Below are positions 27,569 to 35,686 of a stretch of DNA of 64,000 nt, piece after piece. The position numbers were made by a program, and so were the translations under genes. Each line of letters begins with the position of its first letter. Within the stretch, counting starts at the first letter, position 1. Source of the stretch: Sphingomonas montanisoli (GTDB lineage: Bacteria > Pseudomonadota > Alphaproteobacteria > Sphingomonadales > Sphingomonadaceae). The stretch covers positions 248,001 through 312,000 of the forward strand of contig NZ_VTOU01000004.1 in assembly GCF_008274695.1 (NCBI RefSeq). The letters run 5' to 3'. The notes beneath the pieces were generated by a model. It ran no database searches. It was not told the DNA's origin and saw only the letters and a list, made by a program, of their open reading frames with translations.

Positions 27569-27858
27569 TGACAGCAGACCGGATCGCCCGCCGCATCGCC
27601 GTTCACGGCAAGGTGCAAGGCGTCTGTTTCCGCGCCTGGACGATCGAGCAGGCCACCGCAATCGGCGGCATCGACGGCTGGGTCCGCAACCGCATGGACG
27701 GCAGCGTCGAGGCGCTCGCGGCGGGACCAACCGACAAGGTCGAGGCGCTGATCGCGAAGCTGCACGAGGGCTCGCCCGCCTCGCGGGTCGATCGGGTCGA
27801 GGTCGAGGATACGCCGGGCATTGTGGGGCCGGGGTTCGTCCAGAAGCCTACCGTATAA
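27568..27858 (+). CDS. acyP: Acylphosphatase
   Basis: 96 residues; the ATG shares its A with the aroC stop (TGATG). It hydrolyses acyl phosphates such as carbamoyl phosphate in the cytosol. The two family signatures are intact: VHGKVQGVCFRAWT with the phosphate-binding arginine and GWVRNRMDGSVEALAAG with the catalytic asparagine. Last gene of the fabI-aroC run, and a series of repeats follows. Confidence 0.93.
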   Translation: MTADRIARRIAVHGKVQGVCFRAWTIEQATAIGGIDGWVRNRMDGSVEALAAGPTDKVEALIAKLHEGSPASRVDRVEVEDTPGIVGPGFVQKPTV

Positions 27859-27860
27859 CC

Positions 27861-27886
27861 TTCATCCCGGCGGAGGCCGGAATCTC
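27861..27886. repeat. Solitary REP-like hairpin
   Basis: Reads catcccggcggaggccggaa: stem CCGGC/GCCGG round ggag, tail aatctc. It lies 3 bases after acyP. It resembles the CGTC-head hairpins but has a shorter stem and a TCAT head, so its membership is uncertain. Confidence 0.5.
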
Positions 27887-27920
27887 AGGAGGCTCTTGCG
27901 GCGAGCTGCCGCTATAAATC

Positions 27921-28003
27921 TCGTCATTGCGAGAAGCCGAAGGCGACGAAGCAATCCACTCCGCAGTTCGGAATGGATTGCTTCGCTTCGCTCGCAATGA
28001 CGA
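27921..28003 (+). repeat. 83-bp palindromic repeat (family A), long arm first
   Basis: Starts TCGTCATTGCGAG and ends CTCGCAATGACGA. Inner arms GCAATCCA/TGGATTGC frame a 15-base centre (ctccgcagttcgga). The left arm is the long type (aagccgaaggcgacgaa) and the right the short type (cttcgcttcg). It lies between the convergent acyP and purA genes. Confidence 0.88.
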
Positions 28004-28015
28004 ATTAGGCGCGTA

Positions 28016-29305
28016 TCAATCCGCGAACGGATCGCGGACCAGGATCGTGTCCTCGCGCTCGGGGCTGGTCGACACCAGCGCCACCGGGCACTGGATCAGC
28101 TCCTCGACACGGCGGATATATTTTATCGCCTGTGCCGGAAGCTCGGCCCAGCTGCGCGCGCCGAAGGTCGATTCGCTCCAGCCTTCGATCGTCTCGTAGA
28201 TCGGCTCCACCTTCGCCTGATCCTGCGGGTGCGGGGGCAGATAATCGTAGGTCTGGTCGCCGATGCGATAGCCGGTGCAGATCTTGATCTCGTCGAACCC
28301 GTCGAGCACGTCGAGCTTGGTCAGCGCCACGCCGGTGATGCCCGAAACCGCGGCCGACTGGCGCACGAGCACCGCGTCGAACCAGCCGCAGCGGCGCTTG
28401 CGGCCGGTGACGGTGCCGAACTCATGGCCCCGCTCGCCCAGCCGCTGGCCGGTCTCGTCCTCCAGCTCGGACGGGAAGGGGCCGGAGCCGACGCGCGTCG
28501 TGTACGCTTTCACGATCCCCAGCACGAAGCCGGCGGCCGACGGGCCGAGGCCCGACCCGCTCGATGCGGTGCCTGCGATGGTGTTGGAGGAGGTGACGAA
28601 CGGATAGGTGCCGTGATCGACGTCGAGCAGCACGCCCTGCGCGCCTTCGAACAGGATGCGGCGGCCGCGCTTGCGCGCTTCGTTGAGCGTCAGCCAGACG
28701 GGTTTGGCATAAGGCAGGATCACGTCGGCGATCTCGGCCAGTTCGGCCTTCAGCGCGTCGCGATCGACCGGTGGTTCGCCGAAGCCCGCACGCAGCGCAT
28801 CGTGGTGCGCGCACAGCCGGTCGAGCTGCATGTCGAGATCGTCGAGGTGGGCGAGGTCGCAGATGCGGATCGCGCGGCGGCCGACCTTGTCCTCGTAAGC
28901 CGGGCCGATGCCGCGGCGGGTCGTGCCGATCTTGCCCGCGCCCGACGCATCTTCGCGCAATCCGTCTAGATCGCGGTGGATCGGCAGGATCAGCGGGCAT
29001 GTCTCGGCGATGTGGAGGTTGTCGGGGTTGATCTCGACGCCCTGGGCCTTGAGCTTGGCGACCTCGTCGCGGAAGTGCCACGGATCGAACACCACGCCGT
29101 TGCCGATGACGCTCAGCGTGCCCCGCACGATGCCTGACGGCAGCAGGCTCAGCTTGTAGGTCTTGCCCGACACGACGAGCGTGTGGCCGGCATTGTGCCC
29201 GCCCTGGAACCGCACGACGACATCGGCGCGTTCGGCCAGCCAGTCGACGATCTTGCCCTTGCCCTCATCGCCCCACTGGGCGCCGATCACGGTAACATTG
29301 GCCAT
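28016..29305 (-). CDS. purA: Adenylosuccinate synthetase
   Basis: 429 residues, standard length. It uses GTP to join IMP and aspartate to adenylosuccinate in AMP synthesis. N-terminal GTP site [37 protein letters not shown]-binding [20 protein letters not shown], and the [16 protein letters not shown] region are all present. On the minus strand downstream of hisZ, separated from it by a family B repeat. hisZ-purA order is common in this group of bacteria. Confidence 0.97.
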   Translation of the reverse strand: MANVTVIGAQWGDEGKGKIVDWLAERADVVVRFQGGHNAGHTLVVSGKTYKLSLLPSGIVRGTLSVIGNGVVFDPWHFRDEVAKLKAQGVEINPDNLHIAETCPLILPIHRDLDGLREDASGAGKIGTTRRGIGPAYEDKVGRRAIRICDLAHLDDLDMQLDRLCAHHDALRAGFGEPPVDRDALKAELAEIADVILPYAKPVWLTLNEARKRGRRILFEGAQGVLLDVDHGTYPFVTSSNTIAGTASSGSGLGPSAAGFVLGIVKAYTTRVGSGPFPSELEDETGQRLGERGHEFGTVTGRKRRCGWFDAVLVRQSAAVSGITGVALTKLDVLDGFDEIKICTGYRIGDQTYDYLPPHPQDQAKVEPIYETIEGWSESTFGARSWAELPAQAIKYIRRVEELIQCPVALVSTSPEREDTILVRDPFAD

Positions 29306-29329
29306 TGGTCAGTCCTGTTCAAACCCACA

Positions 29330-29406
29330 CCGTTCGTGTCGAGCGACTTCGAGACACGTTGGCCGGGCGCTTGTGAACGTGTCTCGACGTCGCGCGACAC
29401 GAACGG
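29330..29406. repeat. Palindromic repeat family B, copy 1 (CGTTCGTGTCGAG)
   Basis: ccgttcgtgtcgagc...gcgacacgaacgg: outer arms CCGTTCGTGTCG/CGACACGAACGG enclose a centre with GAGACACG/CGTGTCTC. It lies 24 bases before the purA start and 5 bases after the hisZ stop, between two genes on the same strand. A second copy is at 38023-38093. Confidence 0.85.
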
Positions 29407-29411
29407 AAGAG

Positions 29412-30527
29412 TTAAATCGGTCGGGGACCATCCCCTGCCAGAATATGCGTGCAGCCCAAAGCGGCCGCGTCGTCCGTATCCGAAAGTGCTGCGATCGTCG
29501 TCCAATCCTCGGCGCGCAGCGCGGCGCCGGCGGCGGGATCGGTGCCCAGCGGCAGGAACACCGTGTTGCGCGCGACGACGCCCAGGCCGTTGTCGACCAG
29601 CGGATCGATATAGAGCGAAAAGCCGATCGCCTTTTCCTCGGATCCGTCGGGGTTGAGGATCGTGTAGCTGCCGCCACGCCCGATCTCGCCCGAAAGCCCC
29701 GCGCCGAACAGCGAGAAGCCGATCCAGCTCTGATATTCGAAGCCGTGCCGCTCGGTCGGGTCGAGTGTCAGCGTGACGTCGTTTCCAATCGCCTCGCGGA
29801 TCGCCTCGATCGCGGTGATGCGGTGGCCGAGCGCCTGGCCGGCCGGGATCGCACGGAGCGCCGCGAGTGCGGAATCGATCGGTCCGGCGGCCGCGACGAA
29901 GGGGAGGTAGGCCTCCGCGCTCAGCGCCTTCAATCCGCCCGCATCCTTGGCGTCGAGCCGCGCGCGCACGGCATCGACCTTGTCGGCTGCGATCGGCAGC
30001 ACGTCGGTCGCCAGCGCCTCAACCAGATCGGGAAGCGTCAGATCGACGGTGATGCCGGTCACGCCCGCGACCGTCAGCGCCTCGATCGCGACGCGCAGGA
30101 TCTCGATGACGGCGGCAAGGCTGTCGGTGCCGATCAGCTCGGCACCCGCCTGCGTAAGCTCGCGTTCAGGGCGGAGCTGGGTCGCACGCAATTTCAGCAC
30201 CGGCCCACCATAAGCGAGACGGAGTGGGCGGGGGCGGTGGCCCATCCGGGTGGCGGCGATGCGGCCGACCTGTGCGGTGATGTCGGGGCGCAGCGCCAGC
30301 GTGCGTTGCGACACCGGATCGACGAAGCGCAGCAGATCCTGCGCGCGGGCCGATTTGAGCCGCCCGACCAGCCCTTCCTCGAACTCTGCCAGCGGCGGCG
30401 AGACGCGCGCATAACCATGCCGGCCGATCGCGACGATCACGCGATGCAACAGTCGCGACCCCGCCTCCGCCTGCGGCGGCAGGCGATCACGCAATCCTTC
30501 GGGCAATAGTCCAGGGGCGATGCTCAT
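29412..30527 (-). CDS. hisZ: ATP phosphoribosyltransferase regulatory subunit HisZ
   Basis: 371 residues. HisZ is a histidyl-tRNA synthetase-like protein without tRNA charging that pairs with the short HisG to make an active enzyme for the first step of histidine synthesis. Motif-2-like and class II core regions are visible (FVDPVSQRTLALRPDITAQVGRIAATRMGHRPRPLRLAYGGPVLK) and the SGEIGRGGSYTIL stretch replaces part of the normal HisS active site. A true HisS is longer and has an anticodon domain, absent here. No hisG gene is in the window. It is upstream of purA on the same strand. Confidence 0.88.
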   Translation of the reverse strand: MSIAPGLLPEGLRDRLPPQAEAGSRLLHRVIVAIGRHGYARVSPPLAEFEEGLVGRLKSARAQDLLRFVDPVSQRTLALRPDITAQVGRIAATRMGHRPRPLRLAYGGPVLKLRATQLRPERELTQAGAELIGTDSLAAVIEILRVAIEALTVAGVTGITVDLTLPDLVEALATDVLPIAADKVDAVRARLDAKDAGGLKALSAEAYLPFVAAAGPIDSALAALRAIPAGQALGHRITAIEAIREAIGNDVTLTLDPTERHGFEYQSWIGFSLFGAGLSGEIGRGGSYTILNPDGSEEKAIGFSLYIDPLVDNGLGVVARNTVFLPLGTDPAAGAALRAEDWTTIAALSDTDDAAALGCTHILAGDGPRPI

Positions 30528-30565
30528 GGGGTGAGGCTCATAGCGGTGTGGGTGTCAGGTTCAAG

Positions 30566-30594
30566 CCGTCGCACCAGCGAAGGCTGGTGCCTAT
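30566..30594 (+). repeat. CGTC-head hairpin E, left flank of GIY-YIG gene 1
   Basis: ccgtc, then GCACCAGC-gaag-GCTGGTGC (perfect 8-base stem), then ctat: 29 bases. Its inverted copy at 30977-31005 differs at one loop-edge base (28 of 29). It lies 38 bases before the divergent hisZ start and 26 bases before the GIY-YIG start. Confidence 0.9.
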
Positions 30595-30620
30595 TTCTGT
30601 TCCGTCGCAAAGTGCCGCTT

Positions 30621-30908
30621 GTGAAGGGCGGCTACGTTTACATCATGACCAATCAAACGCAGGGCACGCTCTACATCGGGGTGACCGCGAACCTTGCTGC
30701 TCGGGTTCATGCGCACCGAACCGGAACGGGCTCCGATTTTTGTCGCGAGCATGGCCTGACCCGGCTGGTTTACGCCGAACCCTATGATCAAATCGAAGAG
30801 GCCATCGCGCGCGAAAAATCGCTCAAGGCATGGAAACGATCGTGGAAGCTCAACCTGATCGAAAAGGCCAATCCGGGCTGGACCGACCTGTTCGATCACA
30901 TCCTTTAG
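30621..30908 (+). CDS. GIY-YIG endonuclease-domain protein 1, repeat-associated
   Basis: 95 residues from a GTG at 30621, chosen because it aligns without gaps to the second copy at 47678 (about 44 of 95 residues identical, counted by eye). A single GIY-YIG domain: VYIMTN, LYIGVTANLAARVHAHR with the YIG, the catalytic arginine and histidine, then E-x3-AIAREKSLKAWKR and the NPGW ending. Related small proteins are known as YhbQ/UPF0213-like; function is unproven. It is flanked on both sides by hairpin repeats. No SOS box was found here, unlike copy 2. Confidence 0.85.
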   Translation: MKGGYVYIMTNQTQGTLYIGVTANLAARVHAHRTGTGSDFCREHGLTRLVYAEPYDQIEEAIAREKSLKAWKRSWKLNLIEKANPGWTDLFDHIL

Positions 30909-30909
30909 C

Positions 30910-31005
30910 CCGTCGCCCCAGCGAAGGCTGGGACCCATCTCTCTCTTCTTGAACGGTGTCGCTTGAGGCGAGAGACATAGGCACCAGCCTCCGCTGGTGC
31001 GACGG
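30910..31005. repeat. CGTC-head hairpin pair F/E', right flank of GIY-YIG gene 1
   Basis: First module (30910-30938, plus strand): ccgtc, GCCCCAGC-gaag-GCTGGGAC, ccat, starting 2 bases after the GIY-YIG stop. Second module (30977-31005) is inverted and reads on the minus strand ccgtc, GCACCAGC-ggag-GCTGGTGC, ctat. Together they form a REPIN-like inverted pair with a 38-base spacer. They end 6 bases from the serA stop. Confidence 0.88.
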
Positions 31006-31011
31006 AGCTAT

Positions 31012-32589
31012 TTAGAAACGGAGAGCCTTCGCGGTCTTCACGCCCGGCAGGCCGTAGATCTTCGGCTTGAGCGCGACGTCGACCGGGCCGTCGACCGACA
31101 GCAGCACCACCGCCTCGCCACCGGCGGCGCGGCGGCCGAGGTGGAAGGTGCCGATGTTGATGCCCGCTTCGCCCAGCGTCGTGCCCAGGCGGCCGATGAA
31201 GCCCGGCGCGTCCTCGTTCACGATGTAGAGCATATTGCCGTCCAGATCGGCCTCGACCTTGATACCGAAGATCTCGACGAGGCGCGGCTGCGCGTTGGCG
31301 AACAGGGTGCCCGCGACCGACTTCTGGCCCGCCGCAGTCTTCACCGTCACGCGCACCAGCGTCGAATAGTCGCCTTCGCGGTCATGGCGCACTTCGCGCA
31401 CGTCGAGCCCGCGCTCCTTGGCCAGATGCGGCGCGTTGACCATGTTCACCGTGTCCGAATAGACGCGCATCAGCCCCGCCAGCACCGCGCCGGTGATCGG
31501 CTTGATGTTCAGCTCGGCCGCGGCACCCTCGACCTCGATCGACACGGCCTGCACCGCATCGCCCTCAAGCTGGCCGACCAGCGCGCCGAGATGCTCGGCC
31601 AGCGCCATGTACGGCTTCAGCTTGGGGGCTTCCTCGGCCGACAGGCTCGGCATGTTGAGCGCGTTGGTGACGCCGCCCGACATCAGGAAATCGGCCATCT
31701 GCTCGGCGACCTGGATCGCGACATTGACCTGCGCCTCGTTGGTCGACGCGCCAAGGTGCGGGGTCGAGATGAAGCCCGGCGTGCCGAACAGTGGCGATTC
31801 CTTCGCCGGTTCCTCGACGAACACGTCGAGTGCCGCACCCGCGACATGGCCGCTGTCGAGTGCTTCCTTGAGCGCCGCTTCGTCGATCAGGCCGCCGCGC
31901 GCGCAGTTGATGATGCGCACGCCCTTCTTGGTCTTGGCCAGATTTTCCTTCGACAGGATGTTGCGGGTCGAATCGGTCAGCGGCGTGTGCAGCGTGATGA
32001 AGTCGGCACGCGCCAGCAGTTCCTCCAGCGTCGCCTTCTCGACGCCCATTTCGATCGCGCGCTCCGGGGTCAGGAACGGATCGAACGCGACGACCTTCAT
32101 CTTGAGGCCCAGCGCACGATCCGCGACGATCGAACCGATATTGCCCGCGCCGATCAGGCCCAGCGTCTTGTTGGTGACCTCGACGCCCATGAAGCGGTTC
32201 TTTTCCCACTTGCCGGCCTGGGTCGACTTGTCGGCCTCCGGCAGATCGCGGGCGAGCGCGAACATCAGGGCGATCGCATGTTCGGCGGTGGTGATCGAAT
32301 TGCCGAACGGCGTGTTCATCACGACGACACCGGCGGCGGAAGCGGCGGGGATGTCGACATTGTCGACGCCGATCCCTGCGCGGCCGACCACCTTCAGGTT
32401 GGTCGCGGCGGCAAGGACTTCCTTGGTCACCTTGGTCGAGCTGCGGATGGCCAGGCCGTCATACTGGCCGATCATCGCGATCAGCTCGTCCTTGGTCTTG
32501 CCAGTGATCTCGTCGACCTCGACCCCGCGATTGCGGAAGATCTGGGCGGCGAGGGGATCCATCTTGTCGGAAATCAGAACCTTGGGCAT
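31012..32589 (-). CDS. serA: D-3-phosphoglycerate dehydrogenase
   Basis: 525 residues, the long form with two C-terminal regulatory domains (ASB and ACT). It oxidises 3-phosphoglycerate at the start of serine synthesis. The NAD site GLIGAGNIGSIVADRALGLKM (about 145-165), the catalytic regions NCARGGLIDEAAL and PHLGASTNEAQ, and the ACT tail (LYIVNEDAPGFIGRLGTTLGEAGINIGTFHLGR) are present. ACT usually mediates serine feedback inhibition. On the minus strand downstream of serC with an REP pair between them. Confidence 0.96.
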   Translation of the reverse strand: MPKVLISDKMDPLAAQIFRNRGVEVDEITGKTKDELIAMIGQYDGLAIRSSTKVTKEVLAAATNLKVVGRAGIGVDNVDIPAASAAGVVVMNTPFGNSITTAEHAIALMFALARDLPEADKSTQAGKWEKNRFMGVEVTNKTLGLIGAGNIGSIVADRALGLKMKVVAFDPFLTPERAIEMGVEKATLEELLARADFITLHTPLTDSTRNILSKENLAKTKKGVRIINCARGGLIDEAALKEALDSGHVAGAALDVFVEEPAKESPLFGTPGFISTPHLGASTNEAQVNVAIQVAEQMADFLMSGGVTNALNMPSLSAEEAPKLKPYMALAEHLGALVGQLEGDAVQAVSIEVEGAAAELNIKPITGAVLAGLMRVYSDTVNMVNAPHLAKERGLDVREVRHDREGDYSTLVRVTVKTAAGQKSVAGTLFANAQPRLVEIFGIKVEADLDGNMLYIVNEDAPGFIGRLGTTLGEAGINIGTFHLGRRAAGGEAVVLLSVDGPVDVALKPKIYGLPGVKTAKALRF

Positions 32590-32610
32590 CGAAGTCTGTC
32601 CTTCATATTG

Positions 32611-32695
32611 CCGTCACCCCCGCGAAGGCGGGGGCCTATCCAAGGTCATCACATGTGACTGCACTGGATGGATGCCCGCCATCGCGGGCATGACG
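32611..32695. repeat. CGTC-head inverted hairpin pair, copy between serA and serC
   Basis: Left module (32611-32639): ccgtc, ACCCCCGC-gaag-GCGGGGGC, ctat. Right module, read on the minus strand: cgtc, ATGCCCGC-gatg-GCGGGCAT, ccat. Head, loop length and tail match hairpins E and F while stem bases differ in compensating pairs. It lies between serC (upstream) and serA on the same strand. Confidence 0.85.
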
Positions 32696-32712
32696 TGGAG
32701 TTCGTAGGGAAA

Positions 32713-33867
32713 TCAGCCGCGCGTCTGCGCCCAGGCCCAGTCGAGCCAGGGGCCGAGCTTTTCGACATCGGCGGTGTCGACGGTTGCGCCGCACCAGATG
32801 CGCAGGCCCGGAGGCGCGTCGCGATAACCCGCAACGTCATAAGCCGCCTCTTCGAGCTCGAGCGCGCCCGCGATCTTCTTGACGAGTGCAAGCTGCGCTT
32901 CCTCGTCGAGACCCTTCACCGCATCATCGGCGAACTTCAGGCAGACCGAGGTGTTGGACCGCGAGGCCGGGTCGACCGCGAGATGCTCGATCCACGGCGT
33001 CGCCTGCACCCAGGCGTCGACCGCCGCCGCATTGGCGTCGGCCCGCGCGATCAGCGCCTTGAGGCCGCCGATCTGCTTGGCCCATTCGAGGCTGTAGATA
33101 TAATCTTCCACCGCCAACAACGACGGCGTGTTGATCGTTTCACCCTTGAAGATGCCTTCGATCAGCTTGCCGCCCTTGGTCATGCGAAAGATTTTCGGCA
33201 GCGGCCATGCGGGGCTGTAGCTCTCAAGGCGTTCGACGGCGCGCGGGCCGAGGACCAGGATACCGTGCGCGCCTTCGCCGCCCAGTACCTTCTGCCAGGA
33301 GAAGGTGACAACATCGAGCTTGTCCCACGGCATGTCCATCGCGAAGCACGCCGAGGTGGCGTCCGCGATCGTCAGGCCCTCGCGATCGTCCTTGATCCAG
33401 TCGCCATTCGGCACGCGCACGCCCGACGTGGTGCCGTTCCAGGTGAAGACGATATCGGTCGACTGGTCGAGCGCGGCGAGATCGGGAAGCTCGCCATAGG
33501 GCGCCTTGACCACGTCCGCTTCGATCTTGAGCTGCTTGACGACGTCCGTCACCCAACCTTCGCCGAAGCTTTCCCACGCGACCATCGTCGCCTTGCGGGC
33601 GCCCAGCATGCTCCACAGCGCCATTTCGACCGCGCCGGTATCCGAACCGGGCACGATGCCGATGCGATGCGTTGCGGGAATGCCCAGGATTTCGCGGGTC
33701 AGGTCGATCGCATGGACGATCCGCGCCTTGCCGAGCTTCGAACGATGCGAGCGGCCGAGCGAACCGAGAGCGAGCTTTTCGGGATCCCAGCCGGGCGGCT
33801 TTGCGCAAGGGCCGGACGAGAAATGGGGGCGTACCGGCTTGACGGCCGGGCGTTCAAAATCAGTCAT
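32713..33867 (-). CDS. serC: Phosphoserine aminotransferase
   Basis: 384 residues. It converts 3-phosphohydroxypyruvate and glutamate to phosphoserine with PLP. Class V aminotransferase fold: [19 protein letters not shown] start, the PLP lysine region [18 protein letters not shown], and [16 protein letters not shown]. It is the alphaproteobacterial/methanosarcinal subtype by its start sequence and length. It is upstream of serA, and a candidate leader RNA precedes it, so the pair is probably co-regulated by serine demand. Confidence 0.95.
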   Translation of the reverse strand: MTDFERPAVKPVRPHFSSGPCAKPPGWDPEKLALGSLGRSHRSKLGKARIVHAIDLTREILGIPATHRIGIVPGSDTGAVEMALWSMLGARKATMVAWESFGEGWVTDVVKQLKIEADVVKAPYGELPDLAALDQSTDIVFTWNGTTSGVRVPNGDWIKDDREGLTIADATSACFAMDMPWDKLDVVTFSWQKVLGGEGAHGILVLGPRAVERLESYSPAWPLPKIFRMTKGGKLIEGIFKGETINTPSLLAVEDYIYSLEWAKQIGGLKALIARADANAAAVDAWVQATPWIEHLAVDPASRSNTSVCLKFADDAVKGLDEEAQLALVKKIAGALELEEAAYDVAGYRDAPPGLRIWCGATVDTADVEKLGPWLDWAWAQTRG

Positions 33868-33870
33868 TTA

Positions 33871-33914
33871 AGACTCTCCTCACAGAGAGCACGCGCGGCG
33901 TTGGGACCGCGTGG
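33871..33914 (-). ncRNA. Candidate serC leader RNA
   Basis: On the minus strand a first hairpin pairs CACGCG (33913-33908) with CGCGTG (33895-33890) round a C/G-rich loop, and a second pairs CTCTC (33889-33885) with GAGAG (33878-33874), the latter covering the Shine-Dalgarno AGGAG, 8 bases before the serC ATG. A structured serC leader is described for alphaproteobacteria, and both the position and the hidden ribosome site fit. Identity by covariance model has not been tested. Confidence 0.5.
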
Positions 33915-33991
33915 CCCGTCGGCGCTTCTAGAGATGTGGGGGGTGGCGTCAACGGATTTGGCGGCAATCTTTCAAAAACTTGCCTTCTTCC

Positions 33992-34020
33992 TCGTCATTG
34001 CGAGGAGCCGCAGGCGACGA
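33992..34020 (+). repeat. Family A repeat, half copy (long arm only)
   Basis: TCGTCATTGCGAGGAGCCGC and the gcaggcgacga continuation, then the sequence departs from the family before the inner arm. A truncated unit upstream of the gene at 34159. Confidence 0.75.
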
Positions 34021-34158
34021 GAGCCGCACATGAACCTCGCACAACGAGGGGTTCAGGCCCGCTTCCGGTCGATTCGGATAGAATCGACGCTTCATCCGTT
34101 ATCGCGCCGCAAAGGATTTCAGTGGCGTGCGTTCAAAACCAAAAGTGGAGAAGGAAGG

Positions 34159-34797
34159 ATGACCATGAACAAGATTCTTATCGGTAGCGCGCTTGCGGCG
34201 CTCGTCGCGGCGGCGCCTGCTTCGGCGCAGCTTCTGGGCGGTGCCGGTGCCGGCGGCGCCACCGGTGCGGTCGGCGGAACCGTCGGCGGCGTGACCGGAT
34301 CGACCGCGGGCACGGGCACGCTTGGCAGCTCGATCGACCAGTCGACGGCCACCGTCGGCGGCAGCGTTACCGGCAATGGCTCGACCAGCGTCAATCCGCG
34401 CAGCGGTTCGGTCGCCAGCAGCGGCTCGGCCGGAGTCGGCGGCGCGACTGCGGGCGTAACCGGCAATGGCAGCGTCGCCGCGCAGGCGGCCGGCACTGAC
34501 GCGGTGCGTGACACCACGCAGAGTGCGGCCAGCACTGCCGGCAACGCGACGCAGAGCACGGTGAACACCGCGGCCGACACGACCCGCAGCACCGCGGCGA
34601 CCGCGCGTCAGGCTGCGAGGGAAAGCCGCGACGCCGCGGGTCAGGCCGCCCGCGAATCGCGCGAGACCACCCGCCAGGCGGCGCGTGATGCGAAGGACAC
34701 CACCAAAAGCGCGACCGACGCGGCCCCGGCCGTGAGCGGCTCGACCTCGACCACGACGACGACCGACGTCGAGACGACCCCGCCCCCGGGCAACTGA
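34159..34797 (+). CDS. Secreted low-complexity Gly/Ala/Thr-rich protein
   Basis: 212 residues from the ATG at 34159 behind GGAGAAGGAAGG; a second ATG is three codons on. Signal peptide (MTMNKILIGSALAALVAAAPASA). Then Gly/Thr/Ser repeats (GGAGAGGATGAVGGTVGGVTGSTAGTGTLGSS), then an amphipathic helix with repeated AARESRD/AARESRE/AARDAKD units, and a Thr-rich, proline-ending tail. No conserved domain is recognised. It may be a surface or periplasmic spacer protein. A strong terminator follows. Low complexity makes homology calls unreliable. Confidence 0.75.
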   Translation: MTMNKILIGSALAALVAAAPASAQLLGGAGAGGATGAVGGTVGGVTGSTAGTGTLGSSIDQSTATVGGSVTGNGSTSVNPRSGSVASSGSAGVGGATAGVTGNGSVAAQAAGTDAVRDTTQSAASTAGNATQSTVNTAADTTRSTAATARQAARESRDAAGQAARESRETTRQAARDAKDTTKSATDAAPAVSGSTSTTTTTDVETTPPPGN

Positions 34798-34820
34798 TCC
34801 CTTCTAGGGATAGGAGAGGC

Positions 34821-34850
34821 GGCCCCCGGAGCGATCCGGGGGCCGTTTTT
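34821..34850 (+). terminator. Rho-independent terminator
   Basis: Perfect 10-base stem GGCCCCCGGA/TCCGGGGGCC with loop gcga and then GTTTTT. It ends the gene at 34159-34797. Confidence 0.92.
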
Positions 34851-34872
34851 CATGTCGTCTCCCCAAAGAAAC

Positions 34873-34958
34873 TCGTCATTGCGAGCATAGCGAAGCAATC
34901 CACCCCGCAGTTCGGAATGGATTGCCACGTCGTCGCAAGCGGCTCCTCGCAATGACGA
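34873..34958 (-). repeat. Family A palindromic repeat, 86-bp variant
   Basis: TCGTCATTGCGAG ... CTCGCAATGACGA with the short arm first (cgaagcaatcc) and the long arm second (cacgtcgtcgcaagcggctc), 3 bases longer than the standard unit. Opposite orientation to the copy at 27921. Confidence 0.88.
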
Positions 34959-35013
34959 GTTATGTGGGACGAGGCATTTGACCCGAGAGTCGGGCATCGC
35001 CACTATCGCCCCA

Positions 35014-35655
35014 ATGTCCGTTCGTGCCTGCGTCCTCCTCCTCTGCCTGATCCTCGCCGCCTGCGTCGGCCCGTCGCGCAAGCCCGCGCGGTCGCGCTGG
35101 ACGCCGCCGGTCGAGACGCCCGAGCGGTTCCGCGCCTGCGTCGCCGCGATGCGCGCCGAAGGATCGCAGGTCGATGCGTTGCCCGATCGCCGTTTCGACA
35201 ATGGCTGTTCGGCGACCTCGTCGGTGAAGCTGGTCGCGATCGGCATCCCCGTCACCAATCTCGGCGCGGTTAAATGCGGGCTCGCGCTCCCCTTCGCGCG
35301 CTGGGTGCGCAACGACGTGCAGGGGCAGGCGGCACGCTGGCTGGGCGGCTATGTTACGAAGATCGAAAGCTTCGGCAGCTTCGCCTGTCGTCCGGTCAAC
35401 AATCAGGCGGGCAACCGCCTGTCCGAACATGGCCGCGCCAACGCCATCGACATCGCCGCCTTCGTTTTGAAGGACGGGCGTCGCATCACCGTCAAGCAAG
35501 GGTGGAATGGTGGCGACGAACGGGTGCGCGGCTTCCTGCGCTCGCTCCACAAGGCGGCATGCGGCCGTTTTGCGGTCGTGCTGGGGCCAGACGCCAACGC
35601 GCTCCACGCCGACCATTTTCATTTCGACATGGGCAACGGCCCCTATTGCCGTTAA
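35014..35655 (+). CDS. Extensin-like C-terminal domain lipoprotein
   Basis: 213 residues from the ATG at 35014, chosen since it gives the lipoprotein signal MSVRACVLLLCLILAACVGP; a TTG at 34978 lies just upstream in frame. The extensin-like C domain is marked by SEHGRANAIDIAAFVL (His and Asp, likely metal or catalytic) and HADHFHFDMGNGPYC, plus conserved cysteines in FACRP and AACGRF. The family is predicted to be wall-active, similar to D-Ala-D-Ala-type metallopeptidases; the reaction is unproven. Probably anchored in the envelope. It is 31 bases from the LOG gene. Confidence 0.82.
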   Translation: MSVRACVLLLCLILAACVGPSRKPARSRWTPPVETPERFRACVAAMRAEGSQVDALPDRRFDNGCSATSSVKLVAIGIPVTNLGAVKCGLALPFARWVRNDVQGQAARWLGGYVTKIESFGSFACRPVNNQAGNRLSEHGRANAIDIAAFVLKDGRRITVKQGWNGGDERVRGFLRSLHKAACGRFAVVLGPDANALHADHFHFDMGNGPYCR

Positions 35656-35686
35656 AAACGCCCGTTTTTCCTAGGACAGACATAGA

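Larger units (their letters stand above)
30566..31005 (+). mobile_element. Candidate element: GIY-YIG gene between inverted 29-bp repeats
   Basis: A 440-base unit bounded by the inverted repeats at 30566-30594 and 30977-31005 (28 of 29 matching), with one GIY-YIG gene and an extra direct repeat inside. It sits exactly in a gap between housekeeping genes, interrupting none. No target duplication was identified. Mobility is inferred only from the layout. Confidence 0.45.

Noticed and set aside
30595-30620. SOS box before GIY-YIG gene 1
   Set aside because: Only one GTTC is present and no second copy at the right distance.
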